Origin: Stenotrophobium sp040387055
Lineage (GTDB): Bacteria; Pseudomonadota; Gammaproteobacteria; Nevskiales; Nevskiaceae
Direction of reading: 5' to 3'
Assembly: GCA_040387055.1 (NCBI GenBank)
Contig: JAZKEM010000078.1
Coordinates: forward strand, 1 to 11,680
DNA length: 11,680 nucleotides
The translations under genes were made by a program, and so were the position numbers. Under the pieces are notes generated by a model, which saw nothing but the letters and a program-made list of their open reading frames with translations, ran no database searches and was not told the origin of the DNA. How positions within the stretch are numbered: the stretch's first letter is position 1; each line of letters starts with the position of its first letter. Positions 1 to 6,339 of this stretch are shown in pieces.

Positions 1-301
1 CTTGCGTGGCGCGGATTTTGCGTTGCTGAGAGGAGATCATGCTGCTGATTTCCTTAAGGCGGCCGGAAGTGTCAGCAATCTGCTTTTCGGTGCCTTGAAG
101 CTCCTCACGCAGGCTGTCTTGCTTGTCGCGCTCTTTGTCGACCCGCTGGTTCAGCGCTTCGATGCGCGTTTGCAGCTTTTTGAGGTCCGTATTGGATTCT
201 TCAATACGGGTTTCGCTGGAGGGGGCGCTGCCATCCGTGGCGTCCTGCGCCAAAACGGGCAGAGCCAGCAGCATAGTTAGCAATAGAGAAAAGCGGATCA
301 T
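1..301 (-). CDS. envC: Murein hydrolase activator EnvC-like protein, N-terminal part (runs off left edge)
   Basis: The reverse strand opens with ATG at 301 and stays open for 100 codons to the window edge. The protein starts MIRFSLLLTMLLALPVLAQD, a signal peptide with probable cleavage after VLA (residue 18). A charged, heptad-like coiled-coil region follows from about residue 33 to the edge (EESNTDLKKLQTRIEALNQR, then EELQGTEKQIADTSGRLKEI). Secreted EnvC proteins have this layout: signal peptide, long coiled coil, then a degenerate LytM/peptidase M23 domain, which would lie outside the window. In E. coli, EnvC acts in the periplasm and activates the cell-wall amidases AmiA and AmiB at the division septum. 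The divergent position next to yibN-grxC-secB supports the name, since envC lies beside this cluster in E. coli (with gpmM between). Another secreted coiled-coil protein is possible because the LytM domain is not visible. No clear ribosome-binding site precedes the start. Confidence 0.72.
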   Translation of the reverse strand, partial: MIRFSLLLTMLLALPVLAQDATDGSAPSSETRIEESNTDLKKLQTRIEALNQRVDKERDKQDSLREELQGTEKQIADTSGRLKEISSMISSQQRKIRATQ

Positions 302-309
302 GCGATAAT
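301..309 (+). promoter_or_regulatory. Candidate extended -10 promoter for the yibN-grxC-secB-gpsA cluster
   Basis: TGCGATAAT fits an extended -10 element (TG, one base, then GATAAT, 5 of 6 to TATAAT) and lies about 40 bases before the yibN start. I see no good -35 hexamer at the usual distance upstream. It overlaps the envC start codon on the other strand. Prediction by eye only. Confidence 0.33.
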
Positions 310-320
310 GGTAACGGATG

Positions 321-349
321 TTTACAGATGTTTTGGACTTAAAAGGCAA
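321..349 (-). promoter_or_regulatory. Candidate sigma-70 promoter for envC
   Basis: Read on the minus strand there is TTGCCT (plus 344-349) as a -35 and TGTAAA (plus 321-326) as a -10, separated by exactly 17 bases. Each matches consensus at 4 of 6 positions. The -35 overlaps the first base of the yibN start codon, so the two divergent genes would share a gap of only 47 bases. Weak to moderate prediction. Confidence 0.33.
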
Positions 350-774
350 TGGATCAACTTCTTCAGTTTGTAGCAAATCACCCTATTTTGTTTGTGCTGT
401 TCGGCGTTGTGCTCATTGCACTTATCGCCAACGAAATGCACGGCAACCTCACTGGTGGCAAACGCTTGGGTACGGCAGAAGCCGTGCGCCTGATCAATGA
501 TCGCGACCCGCTGATCGTCGATGTGCGCACCAGCGCTGATTTCAAGCGCGGCCATTTGCTCAATGCTCTGAATCTGCCAATCGCCAAGATTGAAGAGCAG
601 CTCGGCCAGTTGGGCAAGGACAAGGCGCGGCCGGTGCTGGTTTATTGCGCGCTGGGTTCCAGCAGCGTGACGGCAGTGGATAAATTGCGCAAGAATGGTT
701 TCACCGAAGCGTATCCGCTCAAAGGCGGCATCAACAATTGGCTGGCCAGCAACCTGCCGGTCACCGTTAAGTAG
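349..774 (+). CDS. yibN: Membrane-anchored rhodanese-like protein (YibN family)
   Basis: The 141-residue protein has an N-terminal hydrophobic segment (about residues 12-28, ILFVLFGVVLIALIA) and then a single rhodanese domain (about 38-138). The domain shows the LIVDVRTSADFKRGHL stretch (55-70), an active-site loop YCALGSSS with the cysteine at 100, and the terminal LKGGINNWLASNLP motif. Rhodanese cysteines carry a persulfide for sulfur transfer; the natural acceptor of YibN is not settled. The domain probably faces the cytoplasm, by analogy with E. coli YibN (143 aa, similar layout). The usual arginine in the loop (CxxGxR) is replaced by serine. The start at 349 directly precedes the membrane segment, but AAAAGG at 341-346 is only 2 bases from the ATG, closer than ideal. 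It is the first gene of a cluster; grxC follows after 13 bases. Confidence 0.88.
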   Translation: MDQLLQFVANHPILFVLFGVVLIALIANEMHGNLTGGKRLGTAEAVRLINDRDPLIVDVRTSADFKRGHLLNALNLPIAKIEEQLGQLGKDKARPVLVYCALGSSSVTAVDKLRKNGFTEAYPLKGGINNWLASNLPVTVK

Positions 775-787
775 GAAAGAGGCGCAC

Positions 788-1042
788 ATGAAACGTGTGC
801 AGATGTATTCGACTGGGATGTGCCCCTTCTGCGTCATGGCCAAGCGCCTGCTGTCGCAGAAAGGAGTTGCGGTCGACGAAATTCGCGTCGATGAAGATCA
901 ATCCCGTCGTGAAGAGATGATGCGTATCACTGGACGTCGCACCGTGCCGCAGATTTTTGTTGGTGAGACCCACGTCGGTGGTTATGACGATCTCTCGGCA
1001 ATGAATAGTGCAGGCAAGTTAGACCCGCTACTCAAAGACTAA
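788..1042 (+). CDS. grxC: Glutaredoxin 3
   Basis: This is an 84-residue class I dithiol glutaredoxin, close to the family's usual length (E. coli Grx3 has 83 aa). The active site CPFC is at residues 12-15, the cis-proline TVPQIF loop at 52-57, and the glutathione-binding GGYDDL motif at 64-69. The enzyme reduces protein disulfides and glutathione mixed disulfides in the cytoplasm using glutathione. The start at 788 follows a purine-rich AGGAAAGAGG stretch at 773-782 and gives the standard N-terminus MKRVQMYSTGMCPFC. An upstream in-frame ATG at 695 would lie inside yibN and add 31 unrelated residues, so I rejected it. The gene sits between yibN and secB in the order conserved in gammaproteobacteria, and is probably co-transcribed with them. 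Confidence 0.96.
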   Translation: MKRVQMYSTGMCPFCVMAKRLLSQKGVAVDEIRVDEDQSRREEMMRITGRRTVPQIFVGETHVGGYDDLSAMNSAGKLDPLLKD

Positions 1043-1063
1043 AAATCAATTTAAAGAAAGATC

Positions 1064-1564
1064 ATGGCTGAACAACAAACTCCTCCGGCAGGCCGTCAGG
1101 TTCTGCTGCAAAAGATGTATGTCAAAGACGCTTCTCTGGAAGTGCCACAGGCGCCGCAGATTTTTACGCGCCAATGGCAGCCGGAGACCGACGTGCAGGT
1201 CAACACGCAGTACACCAATCTTGGTGACAACAACCATCAGGTGATGTTGTCCGTGACTGTGACGGCGAAAGCAGGCACGGATGTTGGCTTCCTCGTTGAA
1301 GTGCATCAGGCCGGCATCTTCACCATCACGGGCTTCGATGAAGTTGAACTGGGCGCAGTGCTGGGCGGTTATGCCCCGGGCCTGTTGTTCCCCTTCGCAC
1401 GCGAAGCGGTGGCTGATCTCGTACAGCGCGCCGGATTCCCGCAGTTGTTGCTGCAGCCGATCAATTTTGACCAGCTCTATATTGATCACCAGCAGCGCGC
1501 TAAAGCAGAACAAGCAGGTCAGGCAGACGGTAGTGGAATCATCCTCCCCCCAACCCTCAACTGA
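1064..1564 (+). CDS. secB: Protein-export chaperone SecB
   Basis: The 166-residue protein is SecB over its whole length. Diagnostic stretches are FTRQWQPETDVQVNTQY (34-50), the VEVHQAGIFTI strand (79-89), and GGYAPGLLFPFAREAVADLV (101-120) followed by RAGFPQLLLQPINFDQLY. SecB is a cytoplasmic tetrameric chaperone. It keeps precursor proteins unfolded and hands them to SecA at the Sec translocase. A purine-rich AAAGAAAG (1053-1060) lies 3 bases before the ATG. The C-terminal tail after residue 145 is rich in A, Q and G and low in complexity, as is usual for the flexible SecA-contacting tail. The gene starts 21 bases after grxC and overlaps the GTG start of gpsA by 32 bases. Confidence 0.97.
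   Translation: MAEQQTPPAGRQVLLQKMYVKDASLEVPQAPQIFTRQWQPETDVQVNTQYTNLGDNNHQVMLSVTVTAKAGTDVGFLVEVHQAGIFTITGFDEVELGAVLGGYAPGLLFPFAREAVADLVQRAGFPQLLLQPINFDQLYIDHQQRAKAEQAGQADGSGIILPPTLN
1521..1523 (+). promoter_or_regulatory. Ribosome-binding site that decides the gpsA start
   Basis: AGG at 1521-1523, within CAGGTCAGG, lies 9 bases before a GTG at 1533. No ATG in the gpsA frame lies between this site and the Rossmann glycine motif. The GTG start gives a 342-residue protein, close to E. coli GpsA (339). The next in-frame GTG, at about 1578, is already inside the first beta strand and would destroy the NAD-binding fold. Confidence 0.55.
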
Positions 1565-2561
1565 GGCCGCTATCGCGGTGCTCGGTGCTGGTTCTTTCGG
1601 CACTGCGCTCGCGGTACATCTGGCACGTCGCGGATCGCCGACGCTGCTGTGGGGTCGAGACGTCGCCAAGATGCAGGCGATGCAGGACGCGCGCGTCAAC
1701 GCGCAGTATCTGCCGGACTGTGCATTTCCGGTAAAGCTCACGGCGATTTCAGATTTGCAGCTGGCGGTGACCAGCGCAGAAGATCTGCTGATTTCCACGC
1801 CCAGTCATACCCTGCGCGAAACGCTAACCACGCTTAAACCTTGGCTGCGTCCAGGTCAGGGCGTTGCTTGCGCGTGTAAAGGCTTGGAGCCGCAAAGCGG
1901 CAAGCTCGTGCACGAAGTAATTGAAGACGTGCTCGGCACGGCGCATCCGCTGGCAGTGGTTTCTGGTCCGACATTCGCAAAAGAACTTGGCATTGGTTTG
2001 CCGACGGCAGTGACCGTCGCGTCGACCGACGAAGCGTTCGCAGCAAAAATTGCTGACCGTTTGCACGGCGATGGTTTCCGCGCTTACACCGCAGACGATT
2101 TGCCGGGCGTTGAGATTGGTGGCGCTGCCAAAAACGTAATGGCGATTTGTGTGGGTCTAGCGGATGGCTTGAGTCTCGGCGCCAACACGCGCGCAGCGAT
2201 CATCACGCGTGGTCTCGCCGAAATTATGCGTCTCGGCGAAGCGCTCGGCGCCAAGCCTGAAACCTTGATGGGCTTATCCGGCATGGGCGATTTGGTGCTG
2301 ACTTGTACCGACAACCAATCACGCAATCGCCGTATGGGTTTGTTGCTGGCCGAAGGAAAAACCGTGCCGGAAGCGATCGCAGAAATTAAACAGGTTGTAG
2401 AAGGCGTTAAAGCAGCGCCAGAAGTCCTGCGCCTTGCCCGTCGGCTTGGTGTTGATATGCCAATCACCGACGCCGTTACTCGCGTGCTCAGTGGTGAAAT
2501 CACGCCAGTCGAAGCGGTGCGTGTACTGGCAATGCGGCCGAAGAAAGCTGAGTCGGAATAA
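1533..2561 (+). CDS. gpsA: NAD(P)-dependent glycerol-3-phosphate dehydrogenase
   Basis: The protein (342 aa from the GTG at 1533) reduces dihydroxyacetone phosphate to sn-glycerol 3-phosphate, the backbone precursor of membrane phospholipids, in the cytoplasm. The N-terminal Rossmann domain carries GAGSFG at residues 18-23. The SGPTFAKE signature is at 144-151. The catalytic lysine is K200 in GGAAKNV, and the C-terminal helical domain includes GLSGMGDLVLTC and NRRMG. An in-frame ATG at 1281 would add 84 residues that are secB read in another frame, so it is not the start. The 32-base overlap with secB suggests translational coupling. In E. coli cysE follows gpsA, but here a REP-type inverted repeat follows at once and trmL converges from the other strand. 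Confidence 0.96.
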   Translation: MESSSPQPSTEAAIAVLGAGSFGTALAVHLARRGSPTLLWGRDVAKMQAMQDARVNAQYLPDCAFPVKLTAISDLQLAVTSAEDLLISTPSHTLRETLTTLKPWLRPGQGVACACKGLEPQSGKLVHEVIEDVLGTAHPLAVVSGPTFAKELGIGLPTAVTVASTDEAFAAKIADRLHGDGFRAYTADDLPGVEIGGAAKNVMAICVGLADGLSLGANTRAAIITRGLAEIMRLGEALGAKPETLMGLSGMGDLVLTCTDNQSRNRRMGLLLAEGKTVPEAIAEIKQVVEGVKAAPEVLRLARRLGVDMPITDAVTRVLSGEITPVEAVRVLAMRPKKAESE

Positions 2562-2563
2562 AT

Positions 2564-2584
2564 GTAGGGTGCGCCGTGCGCACC
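2564..2584 (+). repeat. REP-type palindrome, unit 1
   Basis: A GTAG tetranucleotide is followed by a perfect 7-base-pair hairpin: GGTGCGC (2568-2574), loop CGT, GCGCACC (2578-2584). A GTRG head on a GC-rich palindrome is the known signature of REP elements mobilised by REP-associated tyrosine transposases (RAYT). It starts 2 bases after the gpsA stop codon. Confidence 0.8.
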
Positions 2585-2611
2585 GGCAATCTTCGCTAAC
2601 AAGGGCAGAAT

Positions 2612-2632
2612 GGTGCGCGCAGCGCACCCTAC
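2612..2632 (-). repeat. REP-type palindrome, unit 2 (inverted)
   Basis: Read on the minus strand this has the same GTAG head and the same two 7-base arms as unit 1 (arms at plus 2622-2628 and 2612-2618). Only the 3-base loop differs (TGC in place of CGT). Its GTAG head supplies the TAG stop codon of trmL (plus 2629-2631). Confidence 0.8.
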
Positions 2633-3090
2633 GTTAGATTAAATCCCGCCTGTCGCCACGCTTCATAAACCGCGACCGCGACCGCATTCGATAAATTCAA
2701 GCTGCGATTCCCCGGCCGCAATGGAATGCGAATGCGTTGTTCCTTCGGAATGGTTTCTAGCAAATCATCCGGCAGCCCGCGGGTTTCAGGCCCGAACAAC
2801 AAAATATCGTCATCGCGGTACTGCCACTCATGATGTGCCGTCGCGCCTTTAGTGGTGAACGCTAGCAAGCGCGATGAGGGCAGGGTCTTGATCAGATCCG
2901 CCAGGGAATCATGCTGCTTCACATCAACAAACTCGTGGTAATCGAGCCCCGCTCTTTTGAGTGCGCGGTCATCCATGCTGAAGCCCAGCGGGTGGATCAA
3001 ATGCAATTGAGCCCCCGTATTGGCGCAAAGGCGAATGATATTGCCGGTGTTCGGCGGGATTTCGGGCTGATAGAGGGCGACGTTGACCAT
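2629..3090 (-). CDS. trmL: tRNA (cytidine(34)-2'-O)-methyltransferase TrmL
   Basis: The 153-residue protein is a minimal SPOUT methyltransferase (E. coli TrmL has 157 aa). The three motifs of the trefoil knot are visible: PPNTGNIIRLCANTG (12-26), LLFGPETRGLP (97-107) and SLNLSNAVAVAVYE (130-143). TrmL methylates the 2'-O of the wobble nucleotide (C34 or cmnm5U34) of leucine tRNAs with S-adenosylmethionine, in the cytoplasm. The ATG at 3090 gives the family's N-terminus MVNVALYQPEIPPNTGN; the ribosome-binding site is weak. The last codons (AGFNLT) run into the inverted REP unit, whose GTAG head provides the TAG stop, so the end of the gene may have been reset by the repeat. cysE, which separates trmL from gpsA in E. 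coli, is absent here. Confidence 0.95.
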   Translation of the reverse strand: MVNVALYQPEIPPNTGNIIRLCANTGAQLHLIHPLGFSMDDRALKRAGLDYHEFVDVKQHDSLADLIKTLPSSRLLAFTTKGATAHHEWQYRDDDILLFGPETRGLPDDLLETIPKEQRIRIPLRPGNRSLNLSNAVAVAVYEAWRQAGFNLT

Positions 3091-3120
3091 ATCGTCATCA
3101 TAAATCGGGAAATGATCTGA

Positions 3121-3149
3121 TTGACAGCTTTGAAGATGCTGCCTAAGCT
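3121..3149 (+). promoter_or_regulatory. Candidate sigma-70 promoter for the small protein gene at 3183
   Basis: A perfect -35 hexamer TTGACA (3121-3126) is followed after exactly 17 bases by TAAGCT (3144-3149), a weak -10 (3 of 6 matches). Transcription would start near 3156, leaving a leader of about 27 bases before the ATG at 3183. Confidence 0.45.
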
Positions 3150-3182
3150 CCTGAGACGCTTGGGAAAGTCGGAAGAGACAAC

Positions 3183-3473
3183 ATGAAAATTACTACCTTG
3201 ATCGCTGCTGCTGCATTTGCTTTGACTGCCATGACGGCACAGGCCAGTGAATATGACGGCGTTGATGAGACCCCATCGGCAATGGCCATGGGCGCGGACC
3301 TGCTGTTCGTTCGTCCATTAGGTCTGGTTGCAACCGTAGTTGGCACGGCTCTATTCATTGTGCAGTTGCCGCTCTCACTGATTATTGGTGAGGCCCCAAC
3401 GGGTCCGGCACAGCGTTTGGTTGTAGAGCCTGCGGCATTTACCTTCCGCCGCCCGCTGGGTCAGATGGATTAA
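3183..3473 (+). CDS. Small secreted or membrane protein of unknown function
   Basis: The 96-residue protein begins with a clear signal peptide (MKITTLIAAAAFALTAMTAQ), with likely cleavage after AQA at residue 21. A short acidic stretch (SEYDGVDETP) follows, then a long hydrophobic stretch (about residues 39-69, from ADLLFVRPLGLVATVVGTAL onwards) that could cross or sit in a membrane, and a tail ending FRRPLGQMD. The motif ADLL-x-VRP-x-GL recalls small uncharacterised proteobacterial proteins, but I cannot name a family or function with certainty. The start is well supported: GGAAGAG (3171-3177) lies 5 bases before the ATG. The gene stands alone, with its own promoter-like sequence upstream and a strong terminator after it, diverging from trmL and converging on the M16 peptidase. 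This isolation suggests independent regulation. Confidence 0.85.
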   Translation: MKITTLIAAAAFALTAMTAQASEYDGVDETPSAMAMGADLLFVRPLGLVATVVGTALFIVQLPLSLIIGEAPTGPAQRLVVEPAAFTFRRPLGQMD

Positions 3474-3495
3474 TTTCGCAACTTATTTGTTTAAT

Positions 3496-3527
3496 AAAAA
3501 AAGCCGCCAGTTATTGGCGGCTTTTTT
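3496..3527. terminator. Bidirectional intrinsic terminator
   Basis: GCCGCCA (3503-3509) pairs with TGGCGGC (3515-3521) around the loop GTTAT. The stem is flanked by an A-run (3496-3502) and a T-run (3522-3527), extending the perfect stem to 13 base pairs. U-tracts follow on both strands, so it can end the small protein gene (plus) and the M16 peptidase gene (minus), which converge on it. Confidence 0.93.
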
Positions 3528-3545
3528 ATTGGAAGAACCGCAGCT

Positions 3546-6302
3546 TTAACGCAGCTTGCGACCTTCACTATCCAGCACGGTGACTTCACCAAGATTGAGC
3601 TGACGCACTGGCGCTTCAATCTTGCTGAGATCACCCACCACAATCCACGTCAGCGCATCCGGATGAATCAGTTTGTTCGCGGCTGATGCCAACGCAGCGG
3701 GCGTTAATTCATTTACTTTGCCGACAAGATCGTTGTAATAACTGTCAGGCAGGCCGTAAACCAGAATGTTGTTGTAAGAGCCTGCAACTTCGCCCGCAGT
3801 TTCGTTTTCGCCGGGCAGACTCAACACGATGCTGTCTTTGGCGAATTTGATTTCGTCGTCGGTTAGCGGGCGTGTGCTCAGGAGATTACGCAGTTCTTTG
3901 AGTGTTTCCTGCATCGACTCTGCGGTCTTGTCGGTTTGCACCGGCGCATAGGCAAAGAACGGACGTTGCCCCTTGGCATTGGTCAGCGTGGTGAACGCGC
4001 CATAAGCCCAGTGTTTGTCTTCGCGCAGATTCATGTTCAGACGTGAGACAAAGTTGCCGCCAAGTGCGGTGTTCACCGTCACCATCGCCAGATGATCCGG
4101 ATCGTTGCGTGGTGGTGCGACGGCTGCCGCCAGAATCAGCGATTGCTCAGAGCCAGTGCGATTAATCAGGAACACGCGTGGCTTGCTGGGCAGCGTTGCT
4201 GTTGCCAGATTCTTCTGTGGCTTGGCTTCTACTGGCGCTTTCCATGAAGACCAGCGCTGTTCCAGCAAAGGTTTGATCTGCGCCATCGTGGTGTCGCCAA
4301 CAATCAGCAGCGTCGCGTTGTCCGGGCGCACCCAACGTTTATAGAAAGTCTGCAACTCATCGCGCGTCATCGATGCGATGCTGGCTTCCGTGCCGTTGCC
4401 CGACAGCGGGTTGGCGTAGGCGTGACCTTCACCATAAATCAGTTTGGGATAAATCCGCGAAGCGATGCCATAGGGCTGCGAACGTTCTTGTTGAATCGCG
4501 GCCTGCATCTGCGGCTTGATTCGTGCGAGTTCGCTGTCTGGGAAAGTCGGGTTGAGTAATAGATCCGTGAACAGATCGAGAGACTCAGGAAGCTTTGATT
4601 TGAGTGCATTGAGTGTGATGTACGAGGTGTCGAGCGTGGAGCCACTGCCGATGCTCACGCCTAACTCTTGCGAGCGTTTGGCAATCTGCAGCGAGTCGAG
4701 CGATTTGGTGCCTTCGTCAATCATGCCGAGCGCAAGCTTGGCGGTGCCGGGTTTGGCCAGACTATCTGCGGCATAACCCGCATCGACGATCAGATTCATT
4801 TGCACCACTGGCACATCATGTCGCTCAGCGAGCACCACCTTGAGTCCGTTCGATAGCGTGTCGCGCGTCAGCGACGGCAGCTTTAATGCAGGTGCAGTGC
4901 CGGGCACAGGCATCTTGCTGCGATCTGCGCCGCTGGTGGCTGCGGTGTATTCCGGGAAGGGATGAACTTCGAGTGCGAACACGCCATCAGAGAGCCACTG
5001 CTGCGCAGATGCTCGTACATCCGCAACGGTGGCTTCGCGCGACCATTTTTGCATGCGCTTGTACTGCTGCGGATCGTCGGCGTAAACCTCGCCCTGTGCC
5101 AGCACGTAAGACTTGCCGCCAGAGCCATCGATGCGTTCAACACTGCGCACCCAGCTGGCGTAGTTCATCGTTCTGATGCGGTTCAGTTCTTCTTCGGTCG
5201 GGCCATCTTTGAGGAACTTGGCCAGCTCTTCATTCACGGCAGCTTCAACGCGCGACAAAGCGATGCCCGGTTTGGCGGTGGCGCTGATTTCAAATTGAGA
5301 GCCGATTTCAAACGGACCCATCGAAGCTGAAACATCGGTAGCGATCTGGTCGTCATAAACCAGACGCTTGTAGAGGCGGCTGTTCTTGCCGCCGGTCAGC
5401 ACATCCGAGGCGATATCTAACAAGATGAAATCGCGCGTGGTGATGCCGGGGATATTCCAAGTTTTGTAGATGCGGGCCTGCGGTACGCGATCTTGCATGA
5501 CGGCGCGGCGCTCGCCGCTCATCTTGGCGACCCAAGCTTTCTGGTGTTTGACCAATGGGCCCGGCGCGATATCGCCGAAGTAATACGTCACCTTCTTCAG
5601 CACATCCGCAGGATCAACATCGCCCGCAATCACGAGCGTTGCGTTGGCTGCCCCGTAGTGGCTCTTGAACCATTCTTTAACGTCGTCGACTGATGCGGCG
5701 TTGAGGTCTTCCATCGAGCCAATCGTGGTCCACGAATAAGGATGGCCCGCCGGATAGGTGTTGGTGGCAATGATTTCGTCGACTTTTCCGTAGGGCTGGC
5801 TTTCGCCCTGACGCTTTTCGTTTTGAACAACACCGCGTTGTTCATCAAGTTTCTTCTGGTCGATGGCGCCGAGCAGATGGCCCATGCGATCAGATTCCAT
5901 CCACAGCGTCATATCCAGCGCTGAGGTCGGCACGTTTTCATAATAATTGGTGCGGTCGAGCCAGGTCGTGCCGTTCATCTTGGTGGCGCCGACGGGCTCC
6001 ATCGCGCGGAAGAAATCGTCGTTGTAATTCTCAGAGCCGTTGAACATCAGATGCTCAAACAAATGCGCAAAGCCGGTGCGGCCCGGGCGCTCATCCTTGC
6101 TGCCAACGTGATACCAAATATTGACCGCGACGATCGGGGCTTTGTGATCTTCGTGAATGATCAGCGTCAGCCCGTTGGGCAGCACGTGCCTGACGTAAGG
6201 GATATCGATATCAGGGTAAGCGTCACTGGCGTTCGATTTGGCAAAAGCTGGGGCGCTAACGATGCCCGCGGCCGCAATAACCGCGAATAATATTTTTTTC
6301 AT
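3546..6302 (-). CDS. Secreted M16 family zinc metallopeptidase (two tandem M16 units)
   Basis: The protein (918 aa from the ATG at 6302) begins with a signal peptide, MKKILFAVIAAAGIVSAPAFA, so it acts in the periplasm or beyond. The N-terminal M16 unit carries the inverted zinc motif HLFEH at 80-84, with E83 as general base. E162 in VVQNEKRQ is the probable third zinc ligand. A second M16 unit begins near residue 480 (DTLSNGLKVVLAERHDVPVV). The equivalent of the zinc motif there is KLALG at 522-526, so the second half is catalytically dead and likely shapes the peptide chamber. This active-plus-inactive layout is that of pitrilysin/insulinase relatives, which degrade short peptides. AGGG 7 bases before the 6302 start supports that ATG; an in-frame ATG at 6341 would add 13 residues before the signal peptide. 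The natural substrate is unknown. Confidence 0.93.
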   Translation of the reverse strand: MKKILFAVIAAAGIVSAPAFAKSNASDAYPDIDIPYVRHVLPNGLTLIIHEDHKAPIVAVNIWYHVGSKDERPGRTGFAHLFEHLMFNGSENYNDDFFRAMEPVGATKMNGTTWLDRTNYYENVPTSALDMTLWMESDRMGHLLGAIDQKKLDEQRGVVQNEKRQGESQPYGKVDEIIATNTYPAGHPYSWTTIGSMEDLNAASVDDVKEWFKSHYGAANATLVIAGDVDPADVLKKVTYYFGDIAPGPLVKHQKAWVAKMSGERRAVMQDRVPQARIYKTWNIPGITTRDFILLDIASDVLTGGKNSRLYKRLVYDDQIATDVSASMGPFEIGSQFEISATAKPGIALSRVEAAVNEELAKFLKDGPTEEELNRIRTMNYASWVRSVERIDGSGGKSYVLAQGEVYADDPQQYKRMQKWSREATVADVRASAQQWLSDGVFALEVHPFPEYTAATSGADRSKMPVPGTAPALKLPSLTRDTLSNGLKVVLAERHDVPVVQMNLIVDAGYAADSLAKPGTAKLALGMIDEGTKSLDSLQIAKRSQELGVSIGSGSTLDTSYITLNALKSKLPESLDLFTDLLLNPTFPDSELARIKPQMQAAIQQERSQPYGIASRIYPKLIYGEGHAYANPLSGNGTEASIASMTRDELQTFYKRWVRPDNATLLIVGDTTMAQIKPLLEQRWSSWKAPVEAKPQKNLATATLPSKPRVFLINRTGSEQSLILAAAVAPPRNDPDHLAMVTVNTALGGNFVSRLNMNLREDKHWAYGAFTTLTNAKGQRPFFAYAPVQTDKTAESMQETLKELRNLLSTRPLTDDEIKFAKDSIVLSLPGENETAGEVAGSYNNILVYGLPDSYYNDLVGKVNELTPAALASAANKLIHPDALTWIVVGDLSKIEAPVRQLNLGEVTVLDSEGRKLR

Positions 6303-6339
6303 TGGTGACCCTGACAGGAATAGCCCAGAATATATAGGC
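6303..6339. promoter_or_regulatory. Divergent promoter region between the M16 peptidase and ampD
   Basis: Only 37 bases separate the two start codons. An AT-rich core (AATATATA, 6329-6336) offers a -10 for the peptidase on the minus strand (TATATT, 5 of 6), which would leave a leader of about 20 bases. The same core lies within 10 bases of the ampD ATG. An ampD transcript using it would be nearly leaderless, so the ampD promoter may instead lie inside the peptidase gene. CTGACA at 6311-6316 resembles a -35 but is poorly spaced. Confidence 0.3.

Larger units (their letters stand above)
2564..2632. repeat. REPIN/BIME-like inverted REP pair, possible bidirectional terminator
   Basis: Two 21-base REP units face each other across a 27-base spacer (2585-2611), matching at 19 of 21 positions. 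Each unit can fold alone, or the pair can form one long hairpin of about 21 base pairs. It fills the whole gap between the convergent ends of gpsA and trmL. Paired REPs in such places can stop transcription or protect mRNA 3' ends. There is no T-run after either arm, so this is not a classical intrinsic terminator. No RAYT transposase gene lies in the window. Confidence 0.78.

Noticed and set aside
1281..1532. In-frame ATG extension of gpsA by 84 residues
   Set aside because: This stretch is secB read in another frame. The GpsA fold begins just after the GTG at 1533.
1046..1798. Minus-strand open frame of 250 codons opposite secB and the start of gpsA
   Set aside because: It lies across two well-identified plus-strand genes and its translation shows no domain.
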